A DNA stretch of 64,000 nucleotides from Metellina segmentata (Eukaryota; Arthropoda; Arachnida; Araneae; Tetragnathidae): NCBI GenBank assembly GCA_947359465.1, contig OX375872.1, positions 135,892,011 through 135,956,010 of the forward strand, given 5' to 3'. The position numbers were made by a program, and so were the translations under genes. Each line of letters opens with the position of its first letter. The stretch's first letter is position 1. A model generated the notes under the pieces. It ran no database searches and had not been told where the DNA came from. It worked only from the letters and a program-made list of their open reading frames with translations. Positions 11,285 through 22,636 of this stretch are shown piece after piece.

Positions 11285-12138
11285 GGTACAGATGCAGTCT
11301 ACGTTTAAAGAGGTGGTAACGGCCTTGGCGATTTTTTGGCGCGTTTCTAGGAGCGAGTTATGATAGGTTAAGGCAACCCATCTGTATTTACAGTTATTGC
11401 TGTTTTCAGGGCAATCTCGGCAAATGAAAAGTTTAAATTATAATTTTGATTGTCCTAAAAAGTTCTTTCAAAATCCGTTAAAGTCGTTTGATTTCATTGG
11501 TTCGTTTGAAATTTTTTCTTTGAGTAAATTAAGAATTTTTTCTTTGAATAATTTTGAATACAAATAACTAATGGTTATTTATGAGGAATGGATGGCTATT
11601 TTTATTTTAAAATATACTTTGATTGTATTGGTATTATATTTTTAAAATAAATTTTTTTTTCTTTGATTTCAATGGTTTATTTAATGGTTTTTCGCCAGTT
11701 GTGGAATTTTCTTTTGTTATAATTTTTTAGATACAGTTCTGACGTATCAAGTTGTATATTTTTTTTTAATTTCTTGCATTCCGTTAAACTAATTACTTTC
11801 CTTTGTAAAACAAATTTCAGTTTAAGCTTATTACTTTTTCTGAACGTTTAAAAAAATAATTTTTAAAAAGGTGTCTTTGTTTACCGTTGTAAAAAGAACT
11901 TTCTTTTGTAAAAAAAATTTTAATTTAAACTTATTACTTTTTGTAAAAGTTTCTAAAAAATATATTTTTCAAAAAGTTCTCAAATCTGTTTTGAAACTTT
12001 CATGTTCCGTTGTAAAAAGAAAAATATTTGTGAAATAAAAAGATTTTTGAAATAATTATCTCCTTGGCGACTTTAGAAGTACGCCAAAAAATCGCTAAGG
12101 CCGTTTCCACCGTTATAAACGTAGACTGCAACTGTACC
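11285..12138. mobile_element. 854-bp MITE with 8-bp target duplication
   Basis: The left end ggtacagatgcagtctacgt and the right end, reverse-complemented ggtacagttgcagtctacgt, pair over about 70-80 bp, including cggccttggcgattttttgg versus cggccttagcgattttttgg. aacaattt flanks both sides (11277-11284, 12139-12146). Joining the flanks restores the E-repeat array. The interior is AT-rich and non-coding. An 8-9 bp target duplication fits hAT, Merlin or Mutator; I cannot choose. Confidence 0.85.
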
Positions 12139-12335
12139 AACAATTTATAGTTAACCTTGACTAATTGAATTTTTCCTAGGTTTCTTTCAAACAGCATATG
12201 TGAGGATTTAGTCATCCTGAGTGCTGTGGGGTAAGACCAATAACATGCTTCTCGAAGATTTCGTGAAGATCAGTGAGTTGACATTGCTTTTTATCAACAG
12301 TTTATTGTTGACCTTGACTAATTGTACCTCGACTA
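12139..12335. repeat. E repeat, third copy
   Basis: Continues the array broken by the 11285 MITE: 'ggatttagtcatcctgagtg', 'ctgtggggtaagaccaata' and 'cttctcgaagatttcgtgaa'. Confidence 0.7.
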
Positions 12336-12339
12336 CGAA

Positions 12340-12645
12340 TTGTATTTCCACGAGATATCTCGTTCATCAAGATGTGTAAAATTTTCCTTTTGAAGATTTA
12401 TATCGGCGTTAAGATACTGTCGGCTTTTGACGATGACCATATCAAGATCTGGTCACTTTTCTCCTAATGACGATTTATCTCGTTCATCAAGATCTGGACA
12501 GTTTTGTTAATGACGAGATATCTCAACCTCAGGATATTGCCTATTTTTAGGCCGACGAGATCAAGATCTGGTTAGATTTTCCTCAGGACGAAATATCTCG
12601 TTAGTCAAAATTAGGCATTTAATGACTAAATAATCACATCTATTG
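12340..12645 (+). repeat. G minisatellite array
   Basis: Diverged copies of a 42-bp unit with the palindromic core gacgagatatctcgtc followed by atcaagatctg. Cores are visible near 12350, 12475, 12508 and 12590. It is followed by an A array in the same orientation. Confidence 0.75.
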
Positions 12646-12654
12646 TCTGAAAAA

Positions 12655-12960
12655 ACCTATGGATACTTTCACCCCTTTGGAATTGGTCCTATTGATCCTT
12701 TCCTGAGAATATAATTTCTTGACCACATTTTAGTTGTTCTATAATTAGAAAAGAATCTTTGGTAAACATACTACTGTTCTTTTTCTCAGTATAAAATCCT
12801 TTGGGAAGATGATAAGTCCTTTTCGTAGAATAGAATCCTACGAAAAAATATTGCATATGCCTATTTTTTTTAATAGAATTTGATTCCTTTGCTCTTTTCT
12901 TAGGAATTGTCATTTCTTATAATAGAAACCTTTGGAATGAGATTCTATCTGTCTATATTA
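12655..12960 (+). repeat. A minisatellite array
   Basis: Copies of a unit of about 41 bp: 'cctttggaaagattctattg', 'gtcctttccttagaatagaa'. Units here are diverged. The minus-strand frame at 12689-12913 is an accident of the repeat. Confidence 0.75.
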
Positions 12961-12989
12961 AAATTAGTTTAAAAGTCATGCAGGGGGAG

Positions 12990-14095
12990 AAAACTATAAG
13001 TTGGAAGGTGGAATTATGCATGTGACCGTCAATTAAGGTTAATGGGCATGTGCGAGACACTTGGAGACCAGTCATGTTGTGAATACAATAAACCAAATAA
13101 ATACAAATACAACCAAAATTGATAATCCAACGTGAATGTGTGACATATATTGGTCTACATGTTCAAGTTTCATTTAACAATTTTCTAAATCAATAATTAG
13201 CATTGAAATATATTATTAACTTCCTTCTGGAATAGAAAAAGCATTCTTTAAGCCAATGCTCTTGTTACTAATACCAATTATTACGAAATCTGGCATTTTG
13301 CGAAACAAAGCCATCTTGTAGGGAAAAATTCCTTTATAACAGCCGAGGATTATTAGTGTCCGGAGATACATTTCTCATTTATAGTGCGAATGATCAACAG
13401 AACTGTCACAGGATATAAAAGCATTTTGATTACATCTAAGATATTTACCGAGTAAAGCTTCCTTAGATGTAAAGCTGTCTATTGTTTCATGAACAAAAGC
13501 TTTTTCTAATGGCCATTTGCGAGACAATGGAAGAACAGTCATTTTGTGAATACTAGACGAAATATAAAATACAACGCGAATGTGACAGATTGGTCTACAT
13601 GTTCAAGTTTCTTTTAACACTTCTGTGAATCAGAAATTAACATTCTACATAAAAGAATTAGCTGAAATCCAGAATCCAACTAAAATCAATAATTAAACGT
13701 GAATGTGATATCTAACGGTCAACAAATTCAAGTTACTTTATCACTTACTAAATCAATAATTAGCATTATACTTAGTTAAGTTTATTTTGAAATTTAAAAA
13801 GACATTTTTCAAACCAATGCTCCTATTATTAATACCGATTATTAGGAAAATCTGACATTTTGCGAAACAAAGCCATTTTGCAGAGAAAGTTCTTTGACAC
13901 TGCCAAGGTTTATTAGTGTCTGGAGATAAATTTCTCATTTATCTTTCGAATGATCAACATAACTGTCTAAGGATATAAAAATATTTTGATTACATCCAAG
14001 ATGTCTACCAAGCAAAACTTACTCAACTATAAAACTATCTATCACTTCATGAACACAAGCTTTTTCCAACTTGCCCATGAAGGGAAAAAGAAAAT
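12990..14095. repeat. Diverged tandem duplication, roughly 0.5-0.6-kb units
   Basis: Unit 1 (about 13020-13505) and unit 2 (about 13505-14095) share in order: a 'gcgagacantgga' block, 'aatcaataattagcatt', 'ccaatgctc.tattactaata', 'cattttgcgaaacaaagcca', 'tattagtgtc.ggagata', 'gaatgatcaaca.aactgtc' and 'catgaacaaaagctttttc'. No coding signal is conserved between the copies. Confidence 0.8.
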
Positions 14096-14099
14096 TGCC

Positions 14100-14390
14100 T
14101 AAGTTTTGCGAGTAATTAAAAGTGTCATACACTTATGGTTAATTACCATTAACAAATGATTAATCACTCTTTTCTACTAATAAAACCAAGTATGATGCGA
14201 AAATTTTTCATGATTAGACTGCTATGACGCTTTTTATTCTTGATATTTTATTTTCTGAGAATTTTCGCAATCTTTTTTATATTTCCTTTCGATTATGTAT
14301 ATCCTAACGTAACTCGAAATTACTTAGATGAATAATGGATATATGATGAGTCTATTACCGAAACTGTGCAATACATGATAACCCAACTCT
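14100..14390. other. Unassigned AT-rich stretch
   Basis: Nothing recognised. Confidence 0.4.
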
Positions 14391-14394
14391 CTAA

Positions 14395-14635
14395 GTGGTT
14401 TCGACGAGATATCTCGTCCATCAAGATGACTCATTTTGTAATGCTTTCCACGTTACTCATTATCGATGACAAGATGTCTCGTCATCAAGATATTGTCAGT
14501 TGTTTGACGATGAAGCGATCTAGATCTGATCCGTTTTTTCTTGATAATGAGAAATCTCGTCTGTCATGAATCGGTCATTTTTCTTCTAATGACGAGATAT
14601 CTCGTCCTCTATCAATCATCTTCAAGACTAGGAGG
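14395..14635 (+). repeat. G minisatellite array
   Basis: It begins with the edge sequence aagtggtttcgacgagatat, seen again at 36455. Further cores stand near 14470, 14535 and 14590. A SINE-A fragment abuts its right end. Confidence 0.75.
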
Positions 14636-14639
14636 GTTA

Positions 14640-14770
14640 GTCATCTGAACGTGGTTCAAAATTACATGGTGTTTTCCTCGGAACTTTCCCTTTGGGGGTT
14701 GATCCCGCATTGTCGCCAATAGTCTGTTGTGTTGCTCCAGTGTGACTTTAATTAAATACCTACCTACTAG
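14640..14770 (+). mobile_element. SINE-A 3' fragment
   Basis: Runs from gtcatctgaacgtggttcaa through gttgatcccgcattgtcgcc to the tail aattaaatacctacctacta. Confidence 0.75.
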
Positions 14771-14854
14771 TCTAGGAGGGTTAATATGTATTTCAGATGT
14801 TATATGGATTACGTAATGAAATATAGGCGTTCTCTACGTGTTGAATTGTTCATA

Positions 14855-15175
14855 ATTCGCAGTAGTTTGGTTGGAAGAGAAACGAATTAACAGGAGGGTT
14901 GCAAGTTCGAATCCAACCAAAGTCCATCGTGTACAAAGGGAGCTGGTACATGTTAAATCTGTCGTGGTCTTAATTGTCCTCACGTTGGCGAGGTGTGGAA
15001 GAATGGAGAAGTGAGGTGCCAGCTCACACATGTTTGCCTAGTCATTGCCTTCAAAGTGGTTCAAAATTAGGTTGTGTTGTCCTTGATCTTACCCTTTGGG
15101 ATTGATCCCGGACCACCGCCAATATCCCGTTGTGTTGCTCCAGTGCGATGTTAATTAAAATAATTATCTACCACA
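14855..15175 (+). mobile_element. SINE-A copy with partial head
   Basis: Contains the B-box region gagggttgcaagttcgaatc, the body (gtgaggtgccagctcacaca) and the tail ending gatgttaattaaaataatta. The A box is decayed. Confidence 0.8.
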
Positions 15176-15239
15176 GTAGCCTAGCGTGGATGCCAATATT
15201 GAATTTGCTCTATAAATGGTGCTCAAGTTATAAAGGATT

Positions 15240-16130
15240 GTTCAAGTACGTTTCAGTTTCATCAATGTTTAAATGGAAATGAGAAAACGCTTTGCAGGTT
15301 ATTGCATACTTTCCAGTTTAAAGAAAACTAATGTTCTCAGTCTAACAGAGCCAAATTTACTTTAGCATTCGCTCTTTGTAATTTTTAACTGGACTAATTT
15401 TTGAATATAAAACAGAAAACTGCGGTACAAGTTACTTTATTTTCCATCTTTTACCACTTAAAGAGAAAAACGGTGTTCTGAGATTAAAACCTAATTTTTT
15501 GGTATGAACATTGACTTCGAATAGAACTCTAATCTTCACAATAGTACTTTTTTTAACTATACTAATGTCTCAATTTTTGGGAATCAGGAAACGCTATTCG
15601 GGCTATTTTAAGCCGTTACATTACTGTTTAAATAAAACTAATGTTTTGATCTTAAAAGTCAATTATTTTTATTCTACCATTATCTTGAAATCTCTACAGC
15701 ATTTCTAAATATCTTTAACTAAGCTAATGTCTACATGAAAAAAAAAATAGATTGCACATTGCAGGTTAATTTTATGTATATCCACTTTTTGATAAAAATG
15801 ATATTCTGAAGTTAAAATATTAATTTATTCTCACAAAACAATTGACTTTGAATATGTCCTATTAGCATTGACTCGATTATCTTTTAATTAAATCACTGTC
15901 TCAATGAAATCAGAAAATGGGATGGAGTTAATTTTTTATTGAAAATCAGTTCAAAAATTGATTATATCTTGATGGACGAGATATCCCGTCGAAACGACTT
16001 GAAGGGTTAACAAGACCAATGTCTAAACGTGATAAACGGTATTTAAATTCATTTTGCAACGTCCCCTTACTAATCAAAGACAAAAAATAACATTCCGATC
16101 TTAAACCAAACCTAGTTATTTATAAAAATA
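15240..16130. repeat. Degenerate satellite, roughly 160-180-bp units
   Basis: Landmarks such as 'gtttaaagaaaactaatgtt', 'tctgatattaaa..ctaattt' and 'catttttaactaagctaatg' recur about five times. A single G-type core (gacgagatatcccgtcgaaa) stands at 15973. The frame at 15511-15708 falls within the repeat. Confidence 0.55.
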
Positions 16131-16292
16131 TCTCGACTTGTTTGGAAAAAGTAATCAATCTTCCCAAGGTCAAATCTAAAAACAACGAGAAACAACAACA
16201 CAAAGCAACGAATGAGAGTGAATTACTAGCAGATCACGTTACAGACAAGAGCGTTAAGTTACTTTTCCGTCTGGTAAGTAATAAATACTCAC

Positions 16293-16490
16293 CAAAGAAG
16301 CAGCAGCAGAAAACAAAAGTGTAAGCCAGAACAAGACAGATTCTTGTATCCAGTCGGTTGAATATGTAGTCACTCGTAAGAGTATTGTTAGTGATATTGA
16401 AGACGTTGCATTTCGGGCAATCTCCTTCTTCAAGGCTGCCCGTCTGAATTTCCATCGGGAACTCCTCTTCTTTAGACGTCATCAGGATGC
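16293..16490 (-). CDS. Internal exon of a rhodopsin-like GPCR (N-terminus plus TM1)
   Basis: This is the only segment that looks like a host exon. On the minus strand it is preceded by a pyrimidine-rich acceptor (ttttttactttctcag) and ends at a consensus donor (tttg|gtgagtat). The 198 bp stay open with entry after two bases and exit after one. The product begins with an acidic stretch (KEEEFPMEIQ), has two N-glycosylation sequons in FNITNNT, a CPKC pair, then the run YIFNRLDTR and a hydrophobic segment LVLAYTFVFCCCFFG. The donor splits the codon just after the G where receptors of this class continue with the conserved TM1 asparagine. The wording around TM1 reminds me of arthropod trissin-receptor-like and related neuropeptide receptors; that is recall, not a search result. 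Flanking exons were not found. An internal ATG exists (codon MTSKEEE), but the upstream AG favours an internal exon. It could also be an exon of an unrelated single-pass protein. Confidence 0.6.
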
Positions 16491-16499
16491 CTGAGAAAG

Positions 16500-17399
<900 letters not shown>

Positions 17400-17400
<1 letters not shown>

Positions 17401-17800
17401 ATCAAGATGGGATCTATTAATTTCTATTGAGTGCTTGTATACCTTTATCCGTATCTAAATATAAATTCTTAATATTTTTTAAATATAAATGATCGCACTT
17501 TTGAGTACAGTAGAAGCGGTAAAAACATGAAAGGATTTTGACATGGGAAAGGAAAAATGTGTGGCGGTGTGACTGAATATTTCCAAGAAACCTTTTTAGT
17601 GAACATCGCTTTTCGCTTTTCTGCCTTTAAAAGATATTTTTAGCGAACATCCTCAGTCGTAACTTTTTGAAATCCGAATTCGCTTCAGTTGCCCAACAAA
17701 TTTCTAACGCTTCCATACTTCGTTTTCTGGTTGATTGTACCCCGACTGTTTGTTTCTTAATTTTTTAAATGCTTTGGGTTATAATTTCATATATATACAA
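17400..17800. other. Unassigned non-coding stretch
   Basis: No element ends, repeats or coding features are recognised. Confidence 0.4.
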
Positions 17801-18203
17801 CAGTACAAAGTCCGAAATCCGGAATTGTCCAAAATCCGGAAGTCTTGCTAACCGGCATTTTTTGTTTTGTTTTTCTCACTTTTTACACCTTTGCGACAAT
17901 TTTTACGGAGCAAGGAGTTAAACCTGGACCTTATTGATCAAACAATGCAAAATAAAGAACATGTTCAGAGTAAATAGTACACAGAAAAATTAAAAGATTT
18001 GTAAGTAATTGCTGCATTGTATTAAAAAGGTTTTGTTCTTTTTAAAAAATTATTCGTATTTATATATCTGCTATTTTACTATTGGAAAAGCGAAATTCAC
18101 GCAAGGGGGGAGATAGTTAAAGGTTTTTGGACAAAAAATGCAAATAATCCGAAATTTGGAATGGCCGAGGCCCGGAGGATTGCGGATTTGGGACTTTGTA
18201 CTA
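17801..18203. mobile_element. pogo/Tigger-like MITE
   Basis: The left end cagtacaaagtccgaaatcc and the right end, reverse-complemented tagtacaaagtcccaaatcc, pair well, followed by further weakly paired cggaatt/cggcc stretches. The body of about 400 bp encodes nothing. CAGTA-type ends rich in 'ccgaa' resemble the pogo/Tigger branch of Tc1/mariner. The right end abuts the Tc1-type element at 18207. Confidence 0.7.
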
Positions 18204-18396
18204 TGTATATACAAGGGCTGGACAAAAATATGGAAAAACCTCGCGAAACGCATACTGGAAAAGAAATGTTTATTCTAGTGAAATGTGTAAGTGGTGCTGG
18301 TGTTTTCGCCTACTAACGCCCCCTATACAACGTCGTAAATATGCTGCGCAGGTCAGTTGTTGTCGGGGCACTGTTCTGTGAAGTTGTAATTGCATC

Positions 18397-19404
18397 ATGT
18401 CAGAGCTAACAGACTTCGAACGTTGACAAATTGTTGGAGTTCGTGTGGTGGGTGCTTCCGTAAGCAAGGTAGTCGAAGTGTTTAGTGTTTCAAGAGGTAC
18501 TGTATCTAAGATTTTTTCCGCATGTTTGAAAAACGGAAAAACATCATCCGCTAAATAACAGCGCGGACGAAAGTGTGTGTTCAGTGATCGTGATAGACGG
18601 TCATTATGGAGGATTGTGACTAAAACTAAGAAGACCACAGCTTCAAAAGTTACTGCTGAAATGAATGTCGTGCTCTCAACCCTGTGAATACCAAAACAAT
18701 AATAAGAGAACTAAATAAGTAGGATATTTCTGGCCGAGCTGCAATTCAAAAACCCTTCATCAGTGATGCTAAAGACTGTAACAGGAAAAAGTGGTGTTTA
18801 AGTCATAATGTCTGGACTATAGAGAAATGAAATACAGTAATTTGGTCGGATGAGTCTTGTTTCACACTTCTTGCCGGGTTTACGTCTGGCGAACGCTATC
18901 ACAAGCTTATATCACAGACTGCTTATTGACTGAATGAAACATGGCAGGGGTTCTGTTATGGTTTGGAACGCCATATTGTAGTTTTCTGTGGGCCCCATGA
19001 TTTCTCTGCAAGGTCACATTAAGGCAAAAGATTATATAAACATTTTGGCGGATCTAGTCCATTTCATGGTACAAACTTTGTTCCCCAGTGGTGAAGACGA
19101 CAAAGCCCCTATTCACACATCTCACATCGTCCACGACTGGTTTTCTGAGCACGAGGATGATTTATCACATCTTCCCTAGCCACCACAGACACCATACCTC
19201 AATATTATTGAATCTTTGTGGTCTACATTGGAGAGGAAAGTGCGTGATCGTTATCCACCGCAATCATCGTTATCTGAGCTTGCCACCATTTTGCAGGAAA
19301 AATGGTACAAGATTCCCTTGGCAAGCATACAGGAACTATATTTATTCATTCCGAAAAGACTGCAAGCTGCTTTGAATGCCGACAATTTTCCCACTCCATA
19401 TTAG
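18397..19404 (+). pseudogene. Tc1-type transposase pseudogene
   Basis: The frame begins MSELTDFER, continues after a TGA (18424-18426) with a helix-turn-helix typical of Tc1 proteins (residues around VVGASVSKV to SVSRGTVSKIF), and meets TAA at 18556-18558 and further breaks near 18687. The catalytic core is recognisable: WSDESCF with the first D at 18849, EDDKAPIHT with the second D near 19100, and LNIIESLW with E near 19210; a TAG replaces a residue just before the PPQ motif. Thirty-six residues separate the second D and the E, the spacing of the DD36E (Incomer-like) group. The protein would cut and paste the element between its TIRs, but several stops make it inactive. The C-terminus ends normally in FPTPY and a TAG. 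Confidence 0.9.
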
Positions 19405-19422
19405 GCAAGGTTACATGCTTAA

Positions 19423-19683
19423 TTGACCAAAGCTCAATTTGAAAATCAAACTGCAGCAAAACCAATACGTCCAAAACCAGAGGCGCAGTTGCTCCTAGAG
19501 CAGAAGCGCACAGCCAAAGGTTCGCCTAAAGTTGTCACGTTCCGTTACGGTGGGCTCAAACCACAATTTCCGCAGCGTGTCCATCACAAACCACTTTTAC
19601 CTGTCCTATTGGACAGGACCTGTCCTATTGGGGGTAAGAGGGATACCTGCGGTGTCCAAATCCAAGGTAATATGTTTTTTTAG
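19423..19683 (+). other. Unexplained 87-codon frame in the Tc1 3' region
   Basis: Between the transposase stop and the right TIR lies a more GC-rich stretch with an open frame rich in K, P, Q and R (MTKAQFENQ to QIQGNMFF). It contains a short inverted repeat around gtcctattggacaggac and has no known domain. It may be a captured fragment or plain 3' untranslated sequence. Confidence 0.3.
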
Positions 19684-19954
19684 GTGTTTCCATATTTTGT
19701 CCAACCCCTGTGTATATACATAGTTTGGTTCAGGAACTAAAAAATCAGTAAAAATAATTTTAAAAAGCCATACAAAAATACTCGTTAAAAGCTTTTTTTT
19801 TATTTCAACAAAATACACACGTAGCATCATGTAATGAAAATGTATTAGACTTAATTTGCATTTGAAATGAAAAATCTTCTTCATGAACAAAACATCTGTT
19901 GTATTTACAAGATTTTATTCATTTTCACCTTATACCCCCCGCTGAAATATACAC

Positions 19955-20860
19955 TATCTACCAATAAGTATTTGTACACCCATGCAAATGACGATATCTG
20001 CGGTCCTGATATACGTCACGACCTCCACCGTTAAATATCGTGTAGTAGGCCATTGGCATTAGTCGCATGCAAGATGCCATGAAGTGCAGAGATATCTGAT
20101 TTCGAGAAAGGTGGAATCGTCTGGTATCTCAGAAATGCCCGATCCTTAAGGGACATATCGTGCGAGTTGAATTACCCAAAATCGACAGTGGCCTACGTGA
20201 TTCAGAAGTGGAAGGTGAGCGGTGATTGTCGGAATGTGCCCCGAGTCGTCAGATCCACGACACTGGGAGATAGAGACCGACGGGTGCTGTCCAGAGAAAT
20301 GCGTAAGAACCTCACCCAACCGATGACCGACATACTCGGCGGAGGTGGAATTATGGCCTGGGGGTGTTTCTCCCAGTATGGACTGTGACCCTTGGTCCAA
20401 ATTCATGGTAAGCTCAACGCCGAGGCCTACTGCACTTGGATGACAGGGTGCTTCCTACGTTGTGGCAGTTTTACGGGTTGGACCCATGTTACTTCCAGGA
20501 CGACAACGCCAGCTGTCATGTTGCGAGGTCACCATGGATTGGTATGGTGACAATGGGGTTAACAGAATGAACTGGCCTGCCCAGTTCCCAGACCTGAACC
20601 CTATCGAGGAACTTTGGGACTAGTTGGATCTCCGAATTAAGGGGTGCAACATTCGTCCAATATCGGTGAAGGAACTTAGGTGTCTTCTACAAGCCGAGTG
20701 GAAGAAATTACCACTTTCCGTCATACAAGGACCTGTGGAAAGCTTGCCCTGGAGGGTTGAGGCTGTAATTGTCTCTCGTAGAAGCTCTACCAACAATTGA
20801 ATATCAATAAATTTTGTTTTTCTTTTCTATCACAGGAGTCCAAATATTTATTGGTAGATA
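19955..20860 (+). mobile_element. Tc1-type element (DD34E) with internal deletion
   Basis: The ends are tatctaccaataagtatttg and, reverse-complemented, tatctaccaataaatatttg, bounded by TA at 19955 and 20859. The span of 0.9 kb is short for the group because the middle of the gene is missing. Confidence 0.9.
20078..20802 (+). pseudogene. Tc1-type transposase pseudogene, core deleted
   Basis: The N-terminal part (AEISDFEKGGIVWYL, then the HTH region ELNYPKSTVAYVIQKWK and the linker DRDRRVLSREMRK) runs to LTQPMTDI and jumps straight to GGGGIMAWGCFSQYG. The segment with the first catalytic D is therefore deleted. A stop follows, then CYFQDDNASCHVA (second D), a one-base frameshift near 20528, and DLNPIEELWD (E) with an immediate TAG. 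The C-terminal tail LPLSVIQG to SRRSSTN is present. The breaks rule out activity. Confidence 0.9.
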
Positions 20861-20918
20861 ATTATATTTAGAATTCATGTAAAAAGGACCGTGCAAAAAT
20901 ATAATTAGGTGTGTATCT

Positions 20919-20944
20919 ATATATATATATATATATATATATAT
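20919..20944. repeat. (TA)n microsatellite
   Basis: Thirteen TA repeats just right of the Tc1-type element. Confidence 0.95.
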
Positions 20945-21588
20945 CTTGACAGAAAATTCCTAATCATTTTTATGATTGACAGCAAGCGTCATTAAAACCA
21001 GTTGTTAGAACTTAATTTTAGGAATCTATAATGGATCTTTACTGCACTATGAGAGCATTTTCCAAAACACATTTCTGCGGAGGACAAGACAGAAATGTCG
21101 TTTATTTTTCTGAGGCTGATGCGCGTTGACATCTGTGCAGATGCACTGACAAAATTTGATCTCTTTCATTCCACTCCAATGGGTAATTCTGTGTCACACT
21201 ACATTGGAATCCAATGAAATGATTTGTTTCGCCATTTCTTTTCCATTTCCTATGACAGTGATTTCTCCAGTTGTTTCACATCCTGCCATTAATTCTTGTA
21301 CGTCCTATCTATAACTGACGACTTTGCTGGATTTTTTACGTTTTGTTTCGGCACCAGATGTTGGCTAGGAAAGCTGCATAGTTTTGGAAATTATGTGAGT
21401 TTTGAAGGAATTCTATAAGCAATTGGTGTAATTTCGTTTCGCTATTTTGGTCCTGTTCACTACGTATGACTTCGAGATGTATTGTTGGATTTCTGAGGTT
21501 TGTTTTGTCATCAGATGGCGGCAAGAAAAGCTGCATCATTTTGAAAAAATTATATCAGTTTTGAATGAATTCTATAAGCGATGTACAA
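20945..21588. repeat. Non-coding; tandem pair flanking the long-TIR element
   Basis: About 21340-21440 and 21490-21580 are diverged copies (cagatgttggctaggaaagc versus cagatggcggcaagaaaagc; gaattctataagc at both ends). The DNA right of the long-TIR element (24877-24965) resembles 21425-21515, so the element landed in this tandem repeat. The target duplication atgtacaa is at 21581-21588. Confidence 0.7.
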
Positions 21589-21911
21589 TAGGGCTTACCG
21601 AATAAAATCGAAATTTCTTCTCGGTAATGCGGATCTCTTCGCGGTAATGCGGAAAAGTTGTCTCATCATTAAAAAACGTGCGGAATCTTTAAACTGTGGG
21701 TTGATTTTTTCTGTCGCCTCAGTGGGCTTAACGTTCCGAAAATTGGACTAAAAATTATTAAAATACAAAAATTAATAAATATTCACAGATTTTGTTGATT
21801 GGTTTAGGGTAGTGCTTACAAGTTATTATTTTTTAACAACAACTATAAATTTTTTTAGAATTATAGGTTAATATCATCTGCTGCCTCATAGATACCAAAT
21901 TTTCGAAAATG
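21589..21911 (+). repeat. Left TIR of the 3.3-kb element
   Basis: Paired landmarks with 24561-24876 (reverse): cgtgcggaatctttaaactg, tcgcctcagtgggcttaacg, gaaaattggactaaaaatta, agaattataggttaatatca and tctgctgcctcat. Confidence 0.9.
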
Positions 21912-22073
21912 AAGGCAAAATTTTAAATACACGTCACACGTACCTAATTTTAATGCGAACCGAAACTTTATTTTACCTTTCAAACATACAAAGGACAAAA
22001 GCATTACTGTTTGTAATCATTTTTGGTCTCAAATTTTGATATGCGTTTTCTGAATTCTAGTGTCGCTCTATTA

Positions 22074-22636
22074 CAGGGCTCGAAATACCCGGGTGCACTG
22101 TGCACCTGAAAATAAAATTGTGCACCTAATTTTTTCCCTCTAGGTGCACGCAGTGCACCTATCGTTAAATAAAAAAGAGGAAACCTATTTTATGTTATTT
22201 TGATGTCTGAACAAAAAATTAGTATCGACCTCTCTAGCTCTAAAGGAACGTAATTAAAATTCCTAAATACACACTATGCGAAAACTTTAATCCAGAAAAT
22301 GCTATGTTACATGAAGGAAAAATTCAAAAAGAAGGATGGACACTAAACTTTATGAGTAAAGATCTGCCAAAAACGTAGTCGTTTCCCCACCAATGTCTGA
22401 TGATGACTGAATACTTGTAAGTAATACTTTCTTAGATAAAAAAGTGTTTAAATATTTTTATTTACAATCTACTTATAACATATCCAAACATACCCAATAA
22501 TAAAGTAGTTTACATTACATGAATGCTCTTTTTTACGTTTTTTTAAAATGTGTAGCTAAAATATAATCTGTGCACCTAATTTAAAAACTTAGGTGCACAA
22601 GGTGCACCTGTATTAAAAAATTTATTTCGAGGCCTG
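22074..22636. mobile_element. hAT-like non-autonomous element
   Basis: The left end cagggctcgaaata and right end, reverse-complemented caggcctcgaaata, are flanked by ctctatta (22066-22073) and ctctaata (22637-22644), an 8-bp duplication with one change. Palindromic aggtgcac..gtgcacct blocks sit just inside both ends. It interrupts the gene at the codons for FIRA; the open frame reading out of the gene into the element's end supplies a false C-terminus. Confidence 0.9.

Larger units (their letters stand above)
18207..19718 (+). mobile_element. Tc1/mariner element (DD36E spacing), degenerate
   Basis: The left end (caagggctggacaaaaatat) and the right end (reverse-complemented cacaggggttggacaaaata) are inverted repeats. 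The flanks ctatgtata and tatacatag continue the symmetry, as expected for insertion at a TA within a palindrome. The body carries one transposase gene with stops. Length, about 1.5 kb, is near full for the group. Confidence 0.9.
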
